Source of the DNA: Elusimicrobiaceae bacterium | GTDB lineage: Bacteria; Elusimicrobiota; Elusimicrobia; Elusimicrobiales; Elusimicrobiaceae | Assembly: GCA_017546175.1 (NCBI GenBank) | Contig: JAFYXM010000009.1 | Coordinates: forward strand, 21,308-85,307 | Length of the DNA stretch: 64,000 bases | Direction: 5' to 3' | In this document: one piece after another, positions 9,427 through 21,110 of the stretch | How positions within the stretch are numbered: the stretch's first letter is position 1 | Layout of the letters: each line of letters starts with the position of its first letter | Program-made: the position numbers and the translations under genes | The notes under the pieces: generated by a model | What the model was told of the DNA's origin: nothing | Database searches by the model: none | The model's input: the letters and a program-made list of their open reading frames with translations, nothing else

Positions 9427-9624
9427 AAAAAACGGCCATTATCTTTGAGCTAATACCAGTAACCCAAAAAATAATAGCCGTAGTTTTTCATTTTTCAATG
9501 AAAAACATTGGACACCATATACACGGGTAATTAGGCCGTGCATACGGTGTCTTATAACGACTATTTTTGGACTGGTATTATGCCTTTAGTTTCCTAAAAG
9601 CTCATTATAGGCTTGCCCTATAAT
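9427..9624 (-). ncRNA. Candidate structured RNA / attenuator in the leader of the 8662-9345 gene
   Basis: Read on the minus strand, 5' to 3': hairpin 9617-9624:9604-9611 with loop GCAAG; hairpin 9594-9601:9582-9589 with a GAAA tetraloop; closing helix 9571-9580:9451-9460 (10 bp, perfect); helix 9558-9570:9464-9480 (7+6 bp, 4-nt bulge); a 16-bp hairpin 9536-9551:9511-9526; a 9-bp hairpin 9498-9506:9483-9491. The departures from Watson-Crick pairing in the main helices are A-C on the plus strand but G-U on the minus strand, which indicates the strand. Downstream, 9471-9480 can instead pair with 9432-9441 (10 bp, one G-U), followed by seven U: a terminator using the same strand as the second helix. 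No known family was recognised. Confidence 0.6.
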
Positions 9625-9639
9625 TCCAAAAATAGATAA

Positions 9640-9669
9640 ATTGTATTTTTTGCCCTTTCAAACAGACAA
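9640..9669 (-). promoter_or_regulatory. Candidate promoter for the structured leader
   Basis: Minus-strand TTGTCT (9664-9669) and TACAAT (9640-9645) are 18 bases apart, which would start transcription near 9633, just before the first hairpin of the leader. Confidence 0.45.
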
Positions 9670-9738
9670 AATCAACCTTTCTTTTTTAAATTCTAACAAA
9701 AACTTTTTTTTAATTCAATTTTTTTCTTTTAAAACAGG

Positions 9739-9769
9739 CACAGGGTAAAACTTTACGTTTTACCCTGTG
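9739..9769 (-). terminator. Hairpin downstream of the SPFH gene
   Basis: Perfect 13-bp arms (CACAGGGTAAAAC and its complement) around a 5-base loop. The minus-strand tail is only partly U-rich, so termination is likely but not certain. A second 9-bp inverted repeat (9779-9787 with 9801-9809) lies between it and the SPFH stop. Confidence 0.6.
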
Positions 9770-9896
9770 TTAGGAGCTCCAAACAGCCAAGGTTTTAAAA
9801 GCTGTTTGGAATGAAAAGATGTTTTAAAAGACAAAACAAAGAAACCAAAAATGGAAAATGGTTTGCTCTCGCAATAACAAACATCTGAAAAAGCTG

Positions 9897-10706
9897 TTAC
9901 TTCACTATCACAAACGGCATATCTCCACTACCCATATAGTGTGGCATTTTTCCGTCCCATTTTTCAATAGCTTTCAGTTGCGCTTCCACTTGGCGCAGTT
10001 TAATCAAATTGTCGGACACCACTTCTCTTTGCAAGCGCAAAGATTTGGCCTCGGCTTCTGCCTGCAAGATTTTCTGCTCGGCCTCTTTTTTCACTTTTTC
10101 CACCAAATTGGTGGCGCGTTTGGCTTCTTGTTCGGCAATTTGTTTTTCTTCCACGGCTTTTAAAAATTGCGGAGAAAATTCAAAATTGGTAATGGCAATA
10201 TCGGACACGATAACCTGTTTTTCTTTCATTTTTTCTTTTAAAATTTGGTCCAATTCTTTGGCCACTTGAACACGGTTGGAAATCAAGCTGTCGGCAGAAT
10301 ATTTGGCAATAACAGCCTTGGTCCATTCTTCCACCATCGGGCGCAAGATGGTGTTGGTGTAGTCCGGGCCCAAGTTGCGGTAAATAGAAACAATAGTTTC
10401 AGGCATAATGCGGTGGTTAATAGCCAAACGCAAACCGACGGTTTGCAAGTCTTTGGAAAAAGCTTCCGTATCAAAAGAATCTTTTTTAATACGTACGGAA
10501 AATTTTTCTACTTTATCAATCAAAGGAAGTTTTAAATGAAGCCCTTCGGTATAAGAGCCTACCAATTTACCAAAGCGAAGTTTTACAGCTACACTGCCGG
10601 CAGGCACGGTAAAATAAGACCCCAAGGCCACTACCAGCAAAAACAGAATAACAACAGGAAGAACATACTTCTTCACGTCTATTTGTTTAATCGTTACATT
10701 TCTCAT
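9897..10706 (-). CDS. SPFH / prohibitin-family membrane protein
   Basis: A 269-residue protein with one N-terminal transmembrane helix (about 14-34), the SPFH (band 7) domain starting at VPAGSVAVKLRFGK, and a long alanine/glutamate coiled coil (about 185-245: EEKQIAEQEAKRATN and following). Such proteins form ring scaffolds on the inner membrane and often regulate FtsH-type proteolysis (HflK/HflC) or membrane microdomains. No partner gene is adjacent, so the specific role is open. It is preceded by AAGGAA and transcribed alone. Confidence 0.85.
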   Translation of the reverse strand: MRNVTIKQIDVKKYVLPVVILFLLVVALGSYFTVPAGSVAVKLRFGKLVGSYTEGLHLKLPLIDKVEKFSVRIKKDSFDTEAFSKDLQTVGLRLAINHRIMPETIVSIYRNLGPDYTNTILRPMVEEWTKAVIAKYSADSLISNRVQVAKELDQILKEKMKEKQVIVSDIAITNFEFSPQFLKAVEEKQIAEQEAKRATNLVEKVKKEAEQKILQAEAEAKSLRLQREVVSDNLIKLRQVEAQLKAIEKWDGKMPHYMGSGDMPFVIVK

Positions 10707-10743
10707 AGAATTTCCTTTTTTGAATAATTTTTATTAAATAAAA

Positions 10744-12207
10744 TTAGATATCGTAAGAGAAAATCTTACTTTCAAACGGTTTAAGCTCTATGCTAAAACC
10801 TTGTTGTTGCATTTGTGAGGAAAACAATACTTCTATTTCGGAAAATTCTTCCCGCAGGTATTTTCCTTCTCCACCGGCGGCTTTAAGTTTGACATGACAG
10901 CTGACAGGTTTGTCGCTATAATTTATCAGTACGGTAGAGGCCGTGTTCATCTGTTTCCATGTCCAACACAATACATTGCGGAAAGTTTCATCTTCTTCCG
11001 TAATCGGGCTGACGGGCGTTAAAGCCCATTGACCACCGTGGAAAGCCGGTTTAGAAGCGATTTTGAGTAATTTCTCGTAATATTGACGAATGTGAGTGTC
11101 CTCTTCAAAGGTTTCTTTTAAATATTGAATAGGCACTCTTGCCGGACGGCCCAACATCTGAAATAAATAAATCATACGCGCGCCGGGCAAAGTGGCAATA
11201 ATCGTGCTGGCTGCCAAAGATTTATCCCGTCCGAAAGCCTTTAAAGATTCTTCTTCATCATGATTGGAAGTAAAACGAATAGAACGCATTTGGAATAAAT
11301 GCTCAGCCCCTAAATGGCCGCGAATATTTTCGGAATTGGAAAAACGCAAACGGTCATAGAGGACTTTGTCATAGGTGTAATCAAAACCCATTTCTTGTAT
11401 TTCCCATTCCAAACCCCAATATACTTCGGCAATAAATGTAAATTGCGGATATTTAGCGCGTACCGCCTGCAAAGCCTCTGTCCAAAACTCAGTGCGGGGT
11501 AACTCTCCGCCGATAAATTCCCACCATGTATCGCGATGAACTTTATTTAAAGAAAGCATGGCCATATCGCAGCGCACACCGTCGCACATTTCCGCCACTT
11601 TTAAGAGGCGGCTAATCATAAAATCACGTGTTTTGGGGTTAAAATAATTCAACTGTGCCGTATCGCTCCACGGAGCAAAATAGGGGTCTCTGCCGTGGGC
11701 AATCCATTGACCGTTTTCATTTTGAAAAAACCAATCTTTATGCGCGTGAGGGACTTGATCTGACGTACCGATATACAAATCCGGATCGGAAGTAACACGC
11801 GGGCAATCAATAGCGGTATGATTGGATACGAAATCTAACAGCAGGGCAATCCCCATAGCATTTAGCTTTTGGCGCAAAACTTTTAAACTTTCGTCCCCAC
11901 CCAAATCTTCCGCTGTTTCATAGGCATAAACAGCATAGGGAGAAGCGGTAATATCTTCTGTCTTAAAATCAGGATCTACCTGACGAATTTGCGCATGAAT
12001 ATCCGGATGCTGACGGGCTATTTCCCCTGCTTTGGGACTCTGCTTCCACACACCCATCAGCCATATAGCATCAAAACCGTTGGCTTTTATCTCTTGCCAA
12101 TACTGATCGGGAATTTCATGCAAAGCAAACCGCCGCCCATGTTTGGCCTGCAAACGGGCCAACCATGCACGAGTATTGATTTCTAAAATGTGCGGATTTG
12201 TTCTCAT
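10744..12207 (-). CDS. GH13 alpha-amylase family glycoside hydrolase
   Basis: A 487-residue (beta/alpha)8-barrel enzyme of the alpha-amylase family acting on alpha-glucans or related sugars. Conserved regions are DFVSNH (125-130), the nucleophile D214 in DGVRCDMAML, the acid/base E261 in FIAEVYWGLE, and FTSNHDEEE with the transition-state aspartate. No signal peptide is visible, so it is probably cytoplasmic, perhaps handling storage glycogen or imported maltodextrin or sucrose-like substrates. The C-terminal 90 residues form the usual beta-sandwich. GGGG lies upstream of ATG; a TGCTATAAAT box lies about 30 bases upstream. Confidence 0.85.
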   Translation of the reverse strand: MRTNPHILEINTRAWLARLQAKHGRRFALHEIPDQYWQEIKANGFDAIWLMGVWKQSPKAGEIARQHPDIHAQIRQVDPDFKTEDITASPYAVYAYETAEDLGGDESLKVLRQKLNAMGIALLLDFVSNHTAIDCPRVTSDPDLYIGTSDQVPHAHKDWFFQNENGQWIAHGRDPYFAPWSDTAQLNYFNPKTRDFMISRLLKVAEMCDGVRCDMAMLSLNKVHRDTWWEFIGGELPRTEFWTEALQAVRAKYPQFTFIAEVYWGLEWEIQEMGFDYTYDKVLYDRLRFSNSENIRGHLGAEHLFQMRSIRFTSNHDEEESLKAFGRDKSLAASTIIATLPGARMIYLFQMLGRPARVPIQYLKETFEEDTHIRQYYEKLLKIASKPAFHGGQWALTPVSPITEEDETFRNVLCWTWKQMNTASTVLINYSDKPVSCHVKLKAAGGEGKYLREEFSEIEVLFSSQMQQQGFSIELKPFESKIFSYDI

Positions 12208-12283
12208 GAATATATTCCCCTAGTAATTTATAGCACTTTGTAAGTAGCTTGTAAAGTTTTTTGCTGTATTAGACCAATACACT

Positions 12284-12311
12284 AAAAACCCCGAGAAAAC
12301 TCGGGGTTTTT
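12284..12311 (-). terminator. Bidirectional terminator after gyrA
   Basis: Twelve-bp arms (AAAAACCCCGAG / CTCGGGGTTTTT) around a 4-base loop; A-tract and T-tract allow function on both strands. It lies 11 bases past the gyrA stop. Confidence 0.9.
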
Positions 12312-12321
12312 ATCTAAGATT

Positions 12322-14838
12322 TTATTTATCTTCTGCCTCTTCTTCGTCGTCTTTGACTACCGGAGCGATACGGGCTATTTTATCCCCCTCTTCCAGTTTC
12401 ACAAGACGTACGCCTTGGGCATTGCGGCCGACGGAGCGGATCTCTTCACAGCGAATACGGATGGTCATGCCTTTTTCCGTTACCACCATCAAGTCTTTGC
12501 TTTCGTCCACCAACTTAATACCCACCACTTCGCCGTTGCGTTCGGTGGTTTTAATGGTAATCACACCCATACCGCCGCGATGTTGGCGTCTGTACTCACC
12601 AAAGCCGGTGCGTTTGCCGTAGCCGTTTTCACAGACGGACAACACATCAGGCTCTTGGCCTTGAGGCACTTGTTCCATACCTACCACCAAGTCATCAGTT
12701 TGCAGACAGATAGAGCGGACCCCTTTGGCCGGACGACCCATCGCACGCACTTGATTTTCATCAAAGCGGATAGATTTACCGTTCTTGGTGGCTACAATGA
12801 TATCGGAGTTGCCATGCGTCATTTGCACACTGATCAATACGTCTCCTTCTTCCAAACCGATAGCAATAATACCCGTTTTGCGGATATTGGCAAATTCGGA
12901 AAGTTCCACACGTTTGATGGTGCCCATACGGGTACACATGGTTAAGTACGCTTTTTCACCCTCGTTTTTCTTGGGGTTAAAGTCTTCAATAGAAACCGCA
13001 GAGGTTACTTTTTCTTCTCCGGTCAGTTGCAACAGGTTGACCAAGGCTTTCCCTTTAGACATACGGTTCCCTTCCGGAATTTCAAAAGCGCGCAAAGCAA
13101 ATACGCGGCCGCGGTTAGTGAACATCAAGATTGTGGCATGAGAAGAAGTGATGAACAAATGTTCCATAAAATCTTCTTCTTTGGTTTTGCCGCCGATAAT
13201 ACCTTTTCCGCCGCGGTTTTGGCTCTTGTAGGTGGAAAGAGGGATGCGTTTGGCATAACCGTCGTTAGAGATCGTGATAACCACATCTTCTTTTTCAATC
13301 AAATCTTCCATGGAGAATTCCGTCATATCCGGACCGATTTCCGTGCGGCGTTCGTCTCCATAGTTCTTTTTAAGCTCGGCCAATTCTTCCACGATAATAT
13401 CCAAGATTTTTTGCGGATCGGCCAAAATACCTTGTAATTCGGCAATGAGCTTTAAAAGTTCCTTTTGTTCTTGCTCAATAGCGGCGCTGGAAAGCTGCGT
13501 GAGCTGGTGCAAGCGCATATCCAAAATAGCCTGAGCTTGAACTTCGGAAAGATTAAATTTATTCATCAAAGCCAGTTTAGCCGTCGGCACGTCTTGAGAA
13601 GAACGGATAATAGCCACTACTTCGTCCATATTGGCAATAGCAATAAGCAAGCCGGACAAAATGTGTTCGCGGCGAATGGCTTTGTTTAAATCAAATTTCG
13701 TGCGGTTGGTAACAATTTCTTGGCGGTGTTTTACATAGGCTTTCATCACGTCTTTTAAAGACAAGATGCGCGGGCGACCGTCCACAATCGCCAACATATT
13801 TACCGCAAAAGAAGTTTGCAGTTGGGTATGTTTATATAAGTGATTAAGGACCACTTGGGCATTACCGTCGCGCTTTACTTCAATCACCAGGCGCATACCG
13901 CGGCGGTCCGACTCGTCACGAATATCAGAAATATCGGTAATCTTTTTATCACGCACCAAACCCACAATACTTTCAATCAAAGAGGTTTTGTTAACCATGT
14001 ACGGAATGGCTGTAACAACAATAGCCTCACGTCCACCTTTTCTTTCTTCAATTTCGGTAGTGGCTTGTACTTTTACGCTGCCGCGGCCGGTTTCAAAATA
14101 TTCATAAATACCTCTGGTACCGCGGATAATAGCTCCCGTCGGGAAATCCGGCCCTTTGATGATTTTCATCATCTCTTTGGTGGTGATGGACGGATTTTTG
14201 ATATATTCAATAATACCGTCGCACACTTCGCCTAAGTTGTGGGTAGGAATATTGGTAGCCATACCTACGGCAATACCGGAGGAACCATTGACGAGCAAAG
14301 CAGGTACTTTGGCCGGCAACACAGAAGGCTCTTCCAAAGATCCGTCATAGTTAGGAATCATTTTAACGGTATCTTTATCCAAGTCATTTAACATTTCATC
14401 GGAAATTTTTTGCAAACGACATTCGGTATAACGCATAGCGGCGGCAGAGTCACCGTCAATAGAACCGAAGTTTCCCTGTCCGTCTACTAAAGGTTGGCGA
14501 ATAGAAAAATCTTGTGCCATACGTACCAACGTATCATATACGGCCGTATCACCGTGCGGGTGATATTTACCGAGTACATCACCCACCACACGGGCAGATT
14601 TTTTGTAGGGTTTATTGTATTTTAAACCCATTTCATTCATGGAATAAAGCACACGACGGTGTACCGGTTTTAAACCGTCACGCACGTCCGGCAAGGCACG
14701 TCCTACGATTACGCTCATAGCATAGTCTATATAGTAGGAACGCATTTCATGCGCAATATCGCGCTGTTGGATATTGCCAAATAAATCTACGTTTGTTTGT
14801 TGCGGCTCTTGTGCCGCGCCCGTCAATTCTTCGCTCAT
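12322..14838 (-). CDS. gyrA: DNA gyrase subunit A
   Basis: Breakage-reunion subunit of gyrase, which introduces negative supercoils. The 838-residue product has the catalytic tyrosine Y137 ([10 protein letters not shown]) and the quinolone pocket [10 protein letters not shown], with threonine T98 where many enteric enzymes have serine and aspartate D102 retained. The C-terminal beta-pinwheel carries a GyrA box in the form NRGGKGI (first residue N instead of Q). The acidic tail is usual. An AGGAG site lies 11 bases from the ATG. It follows gyrB after a 62-base gap. Confidence 0.97.
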   Translation of the reverse strand: MSEELTGAAQEPQQTNVDLFGNIQQRDIAHEMRSYYIDYAMSVIVGRALPDVRDGLKPVHRRVLYSMNEMGLKYNKPYKKSARVVGDVLGKYHPHGDTAVYDTLVRMAQDFSIRQPLVDGQGNFGSIDGDSAAAMRYTECRLQKISDEMLNDLDKDTVKMIPNYDGSLEEPSVLPAKVPALLVNGSSGIAVGMATNIPTHNLGEVCDGIIEYIKNPSITTKEMMKIIKGPDFPTGAIIRGTRGIYEYFETGRGSVKVQATTEIEERKGGREAIVVTAIPYMVNKTSLIESIVGLVRDKKITDISDIRDESDRRGMRLVIEVKRDGNAQVVLNHLYKHTQLQTSFAVNMLAIVDGRPRILSLKDVMKAYVKHRQEIVTNRTKFDLNKAIRREHILSGLLIAIANMDEVVAIIRSSQDVPTAKLALMNKFNLSEVQAQAILDMRLHQLTQLSSAAIEQEQKELLKLIAELQGILADPQKILDIIVEELAELKKNYGDERRTEIGPDMTEFSMEDLIEKEDVVITISNDGYAKRIPLSTYKSQNRGGKGIIGGKTKEEDFMEHLFITSSHATILMFTNRGRVFALRAFEIPEGNRMSKGKALVNLLQLTGEEKVTSAVSIEDFNPKKNEGEKAYLTMCTRMGTIKRVELSEFANIRKTGIIAIGLEEGDVLISVQMTHGNSDIIVATKNGKSIRFDENQVRAMGRPAKGVRSICLQTDDLVVGMEQVPQGQEPDVLSVCENGYGKRTGFGEYRRQHRGGMGVITIKTTERNGEVVGIKLVDESKDLMVVTEKGMTIRIRCEEIRSVGRNAQGVRLVKLEEGDKIARIAPVVKDDEEEAEDK

Positions 14839-14900
14839 GGTTTATAAGCTCCTGTAAAACCTTTAAAATCTTTCCCCCGCCCGATCAGAGCGGGGTTTTA

Positions 14901-17679
<2,779 letters not shown>

Positions 17680-18789
17680 TTAGATCCTCACCGGCATAAT
17701 GACATATTTAATATCTTCTTTTTCTACCGGTTCAATGAGTACCGGCTGAGAGGAATTTACGAAAGAAAAATTTACTTTTTCACTACCTACGTTTTTAAGT
17801 ACGTCAATGATAAAACGCGGGTTAAAAGCACAATCAAAAGCTTCTTGTGTATATTCAATAGGAAGTTCGTCGGTAAATTCCATATTTTGAGAAGTAGAAG
17901 AAATAGTAATAGCATTATCTTCTATATGAAATTTAACAGTGCTTCCAAACTCCCCGGAACACAATGATGCACGACGGGTAGAAGCTAATAATTCTTTAGT
18001 AAAAATTTCAAAAGAAATATTTTTCTTATTCGGAATAACTTGTTGATAATTAGGGAAATTTCCTTCAATCAAGCGGGAAATAAAGGTGGTTTCATTCATT
18101 TGAAAACTGACTTGGTTAGAAGCTACATTCACATGAATTTGCGTATCTTTGTCCGGTTTAGATAAAGAAATAAAACGAACCACTTCATTTAAAATTTTGG
18201 TAGGAATAATAATTTTAAATTCACCTGATTCCGGCAAAGCCTCATGAGAGGCCACAGCTAAGCGGCCGCCATCAGTAGCTACTACTTCAAATTTTTCTGC
18301 GGTATTATTCCATAAAATACCGTTTAAAATATAACGGGTTTCCTCAGTAGAAGCAGAAAAAGCCGTTTTATCAATCATATTTTGTAAAGCTAAAGGACTT
18401 AATACCACACTGCCCGTTTTTTCAATTTCAGGAATAGCCGGGTACTCAGATTTAGGAGTACCGATTACCCAAAATTTACTTTTACCAGATTTAATATGAA
18501 ATTTATTATTCTCACCGGTAAATAAATTAATTTCTTTACCGTCAGGAAGGTTTTTAATAATATCAGAAAATTCTTTCATCGGTACCGTTAAACTTCCTTC
18601 TTCTTCAATTTCAGCCGGAATATAGTGTACGGTAGCCATTTCCATATCGGTGCGGACTAATTTTAATTTGTTTTCTTGCGTTTCAATCAAAAAGTTATGC
18701 AAGATAGGCAACGTAGTACGGGAGGATGATCCCGCAGAAATAACCTGAATACCTTCCAAAAGAGTTTCTTTAGTAATATTTATTTTCAT
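17680..18789 (-). CDS. dnaN: DNA polymerase III sliding clamp (beta subunit)
   Basis: Ring-shaped processivity clamp. The 369-residue protein has the three-domain clamp layout: N-terminal MKINITKETLLEGIQVISAGSS (shown shortened as MKINITKETLLEGIQ), LPILHNFLIE, and the C-terminal PVLIEPVEKEDIKYVIMPVR with the typical final MPVRI. It lies downstream of dnaA across a 171-base AT-rich spacer with DnaA boxes and immediately upstream of dciA. Confidence 0.97.
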   Translation of the reverse strand: MKINITKETLLEGIQVISAGSSSRTTLPILHNFLIETQENKLKLVRTDMEMATVHYIPAEIEEEGSLTVPMKEFSDIIKNLPDGKEINLFTGENNKFHIKSGKSKFWVIGTPKSEYPAIPEIEKTGSVVLSPLALQNMIDKTAFSASTEETRYILNGILWNNTAEKFEVVATDGGRLAVASHEALPESGEFKIIIPTKILNEVVRFISLSKPDKDTQIHVNVASNQVSFQMNETTFISRLIEGNFPNYQQVIPNKKNISFEIFTKELLASTRRASLCSGEFGSTVKFHIEDNAITISSTSQNMEFTDELPIEYTQEAFDCAFNPRFIIDVLKNVGSEKVNFSFVNSSQPVLIEPVEKEDIKYVIMPVRI

Positions 18790-18976
18790 ATTCTTATTAT
18801 TCCTATTATATGTCCTGTTGATAGTGTGGATTTTGTTAATTTACCAATACAAATTTTTTCTTTATTTTGTTTATAACTTTTCTTTTTTATACACATTATA
18901 AACAATGATTTTCTTTGTAAACCCTTTCTTTTGTTTCTGTCCCCAAATTATCCACTTTTTTTATTTGTTATCCACA
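18790..18976. promoter_or_regulatory. dnaA-dnaN spacer with DnaA boxes, candidate oriC element
   Basis: AT-rich stretch with a perfect DnaA box TTATCCACA (18968-18976, in the 3' end of dnaA), a one-mismatch box TTATCCACT (18948-18956) 11 bases away, and a weaker TGTGGATTT (18815-18823). In bipartite origins the unwinding element lies in this spacer. The number of boxes is small, so the call is tentative. Confidence 0.5.
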
Positions 18977-20349
18977 GCCTTAATATCAGATAATATTTGA
19001 TTTATTTCGGCTGCAAAAAATGGATCCGTTTTTATTTTTTCTTTTATTAAATCTCTGGCATGGACTACTGTGCTGTGATCTCTATTAAATTCTCTACCTA
19101 TTTCCGATAAAGACATATCAGTTAAAGCAGTTGTTAAATAAATAGCAATTTGTCTGGGCCATGCGATAGATTGCATTTTACGTTTGGAGCTAAAATCTTC
19201 TATTTCTATTTTAAAATGTTTTCCAACTACTTTTTTGATAGTATGAACATTAACAGCCAGACGTTTTTCTTCCAACGTTAAAATATCAGCTAATAATTCT
19301 TTAGCAATAGCGATTGTAGGAATAACCCCATGCATATCACAATAAGACATAAGTCTGAATAAAGCCCCTTCTAATTCTCGGATATTGGTTTGTATTCCTT
19401 CGGCAATAAAAGCCAATACATCATCGCCAATATCAAAGTTAATAGAGTCTCTTTTTTGTCGTAAAATAGCAATACGTGCTTCAAAATAAGGTTTTTTAAT
19501 TTCACACGTAGGGCCGGATAATAAACGGGAAGAAAGACGTTCGTCTAAATCCAATTGTTGAGGGGTTCTATCGGAAGATAAAACAATTTGTTTACTGCTT
19601 TCAAACAAAGCATTAAATGTGTGGAAAAATTCCTGCACACTTACTTTATCAGATTTTCCGGCTACAAATTGAATATCGTCCATTAATAAACAATCTAAAG
19701 ATCTGTATTTTTTGCGGAAATTTTCCGTGGAGCTATATTGAATAGCCTCTACATACTCAGCTACAAATTCTTCCGCAGACATATATAATACTTTAGCTCC
19801 CGGATTATTTTTTAAAATTTGATTTCCGATAGCATGAAGTAAATGTGTTTTTCCTAATCCCGGAGTAGAATAAATAAACAAAGGATTATGAGATCTATCC
19901 CCTAATTTATTAGCCGCTGCCTGTGATACTTTATAGGCAAAACGGTTTGAGGGAGATTCAATAAAATTTTCAAATTTATAAAGAGAATTTAAACGGGAAG
20001 GAAAAGGATTTTTCCTTATAACGGGGGCTACTGATACCGTTTGAGTAGTATTTGGAGTATTTTGAGCTTCCTCTAATACAGCTTGAACGGGGTCTTTTAC
20101 TTCTTTAATAATATATGTAATAGAAATTTCCAAACCGGTATGTTTTAAAAAAGCGTCTTTAATAATATTTTCATAGCGATTTTGAATTGTTTTTTGCCAA
20201 AAAGTATTGGGTAATTGGATAGATAAAACGGTATTTTCCAATTTAAAAATAGCCGGCCTAATCCACATATCATAGGTATCTTTACCTAAAATTGTTTCCA
20301 GTTCTTTAAAAATAGGAGATAATATTTCGTTAGATTGTAGATTATCCAC
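18961..20349 (-). CDS. dnaA: Chromosomal replication initiator DnaA
   Basis: AAA+ initiator that binds DnaA boxes and melts oriC. The 462-residue product has domain I (1-80), a short linker, the AAA+ domain with Walker A STPGLGKT (161-168; the first position is Ser, usually Gly) and Walker B LLMDDIQF, and the C-terminal DNA-binding helix-turn-helix ending in the signature [10 protein letters not shown]. The start codon is GTG (20347-20349), chosen because the reading frame and domain I begin there. That GTG lies inside a DnaA-box-like TTATCCACT (20342-20350), so autoregulation is plausible. Confidence 0.97.
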   Translation of the reverse strand: MDNLQSNEILSPIFKELETILGKDTYDMWIRPAIFKLENTVLSIQLPNTFWQKTIQNRYENIIKDAFLKHTGLEISITYIIKEVKDPVQAVLEEAQNTPNTTQTVSVAPVIRKNPFPSRLNSLYKFENFIESPSNRFAYKVSQAAANKLGDRSHNPLFIYSTPGLGKTHLLHAIGNQILKNNPGAKVLYMSAEEFVAEYVEAIQYSSTENFRKKYRSLDCLLMDDIQFVAGKSDKVSVQEFFHTFNALFESSKQIVLSSDRTPQQLDLDERLSSRLLSGPTCEIKKPYFEARIAILRQKRDSINFDIGDDVLAFIAEGIQTNIRELEGALFRLMSYCDMHGVIPTIAIAKELLADILTLEEKRLAVNVHTIKKVVGKHFKIEIEDFSSKRKMQSIAWPRQIAIYLTTALTDMSLSEIGREFNRDHSTVVHARDLIKEKIKTDPFFAAEINQILSDIKAVDNK

Positions 20350-20350
20350 T
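20342..20350. promoter_or_regulatory. DnaA-box-like site over the dnaA start codon
   Basis: TTATCCACT differs from the TTATCCACA consensus in its last base and includes the GTG start of dnaA. DnaA binding here would block translation initiation DNA upstream or elongation of RNA polymerase. Confidence 0.5.
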
Positions 20351-20678
20351 TGGGGTTCCGCCTAAAAATAATATATATTAAATCTTATCAATTATAAGAC
20401 ATAACGTCAACTATAAAAAATATAGTTTTATGCTTTAAATCACAAAAAACCCCTAAATTTTGAATTTTTAAAAAAATTGGCTACCTTACCCCTTAAAAAA
20501 CAAAAAAACTTTTATCTTTTAAATTTAATCAATAAAACATAAAAAGATAGTTATTTAAAAATTTAACCCTTTTTTATTGATTGTTTATTTAAAAAATAAA
20601 ATTTATAATAAAAAATGATATAAATATGATATAATTAAATAAGAAAAATTCTTATTTAAAATAAATAAGGGGGAAAAT
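20351..20678. other. AT-rich divergent spacer between dnaA and the superoxide reductase gene
   Basis: No gene. The 328 bases are very AT-rich and must hold promoters for dnaA (leftward) and the detoxification operon (rightward; TATAAT-like sequences near 20632-20637). It marks the switch from leftward to rightward genes. No further DnaA box was found inside; a TCTTAT...ATAAGA inverted repeat lies at 20383-20399. It may act as a duplex-unwinding region or be only a promoter region. Confidence 0.5.
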
Positions 20679-21062
20679 ATGCCGAATCTTCATGAAATTT
20701 ATAAATGTAAAATCTGTGGAAATATGACGGAAGTAATCCACGAAGGAAAGGCGGATATGTATTGCTGTGGTCAACCTATGATTAATCAATTACCGGGTAC
20801 GGTAGAAGCAGCTACAGAAAAACATATTCCTGTTATTGAAAAAATAGAAGGCGGTTATAAAGTAAAAGTAGGAGAAGTGGAACATCCAATGGTTGACGTA
20901 CATTATATAGAATGGATAGAATTAATAACGGGTGATGGCCGTGTGTTACGCAAACATTTAAAACCGGGAGATAAACCGGAAGCTGTATTTTTGTGTGACA
21001 GTGAAAAAGTAACCGCCAGAGAATATTGTAATGTTCACGGATTGTGGAATAAAGAAATTTAA
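20679..21062 (+). CDS. Desulfoferrodoxin / superoxide reductase (two-iron class)
   Basis: Reduces superoxide to hydrogen peroxide without making oxygen, typical of anaerobes. The 127-residue protein has the N-terminal desulforedoxin site (C10, C13, C29, C30) and the catalytic FeN4S centre ligands H49, H69, H75, C117 and H120, with the EKH motif glutamate at 47. A GGGGGAAAAT ribosome site precedes ATG. It is the first gene of an operon with flavodiiron protein, flavin reductase and rubredoxin, which supplies its electrons. Confidence 0.95.
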   Translation: MPNLHEIYKCKICGNMTEVIHEGKADMYCCGQPMINQLPGTVEAATEKHIPVIEKIEGGYKVKVGEVEHPMVDVHYIEWIELITGDGRVLRKHLKPGDKPEAVFLCDSEKVTAREYCNVHGLWNKEI

Positions 21063-21110
21063 TCATTTCCTTAATTTTAAACGGGGAATATTAAATAGTA
21101 AGGAGAAACT

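Noticed and set aside
9427..9624. 6S RNA or tmRNA identity for the structured leader
   Set aside because: The three-way junction with a 16-bp side helix does not fit the long interrupted hairpin of 6S RNA, and no tRNA-like acceptor or tag frame is present for tmRNA.
14875..14899. Hairpin between gyrB and gyrA
   Set aside because: CCCCGC/GCGGGG stem has its T tail on the plus strand, opposite to the genes, so it is not a terminator of gyrB; at most a processing or attenuation hairpin.
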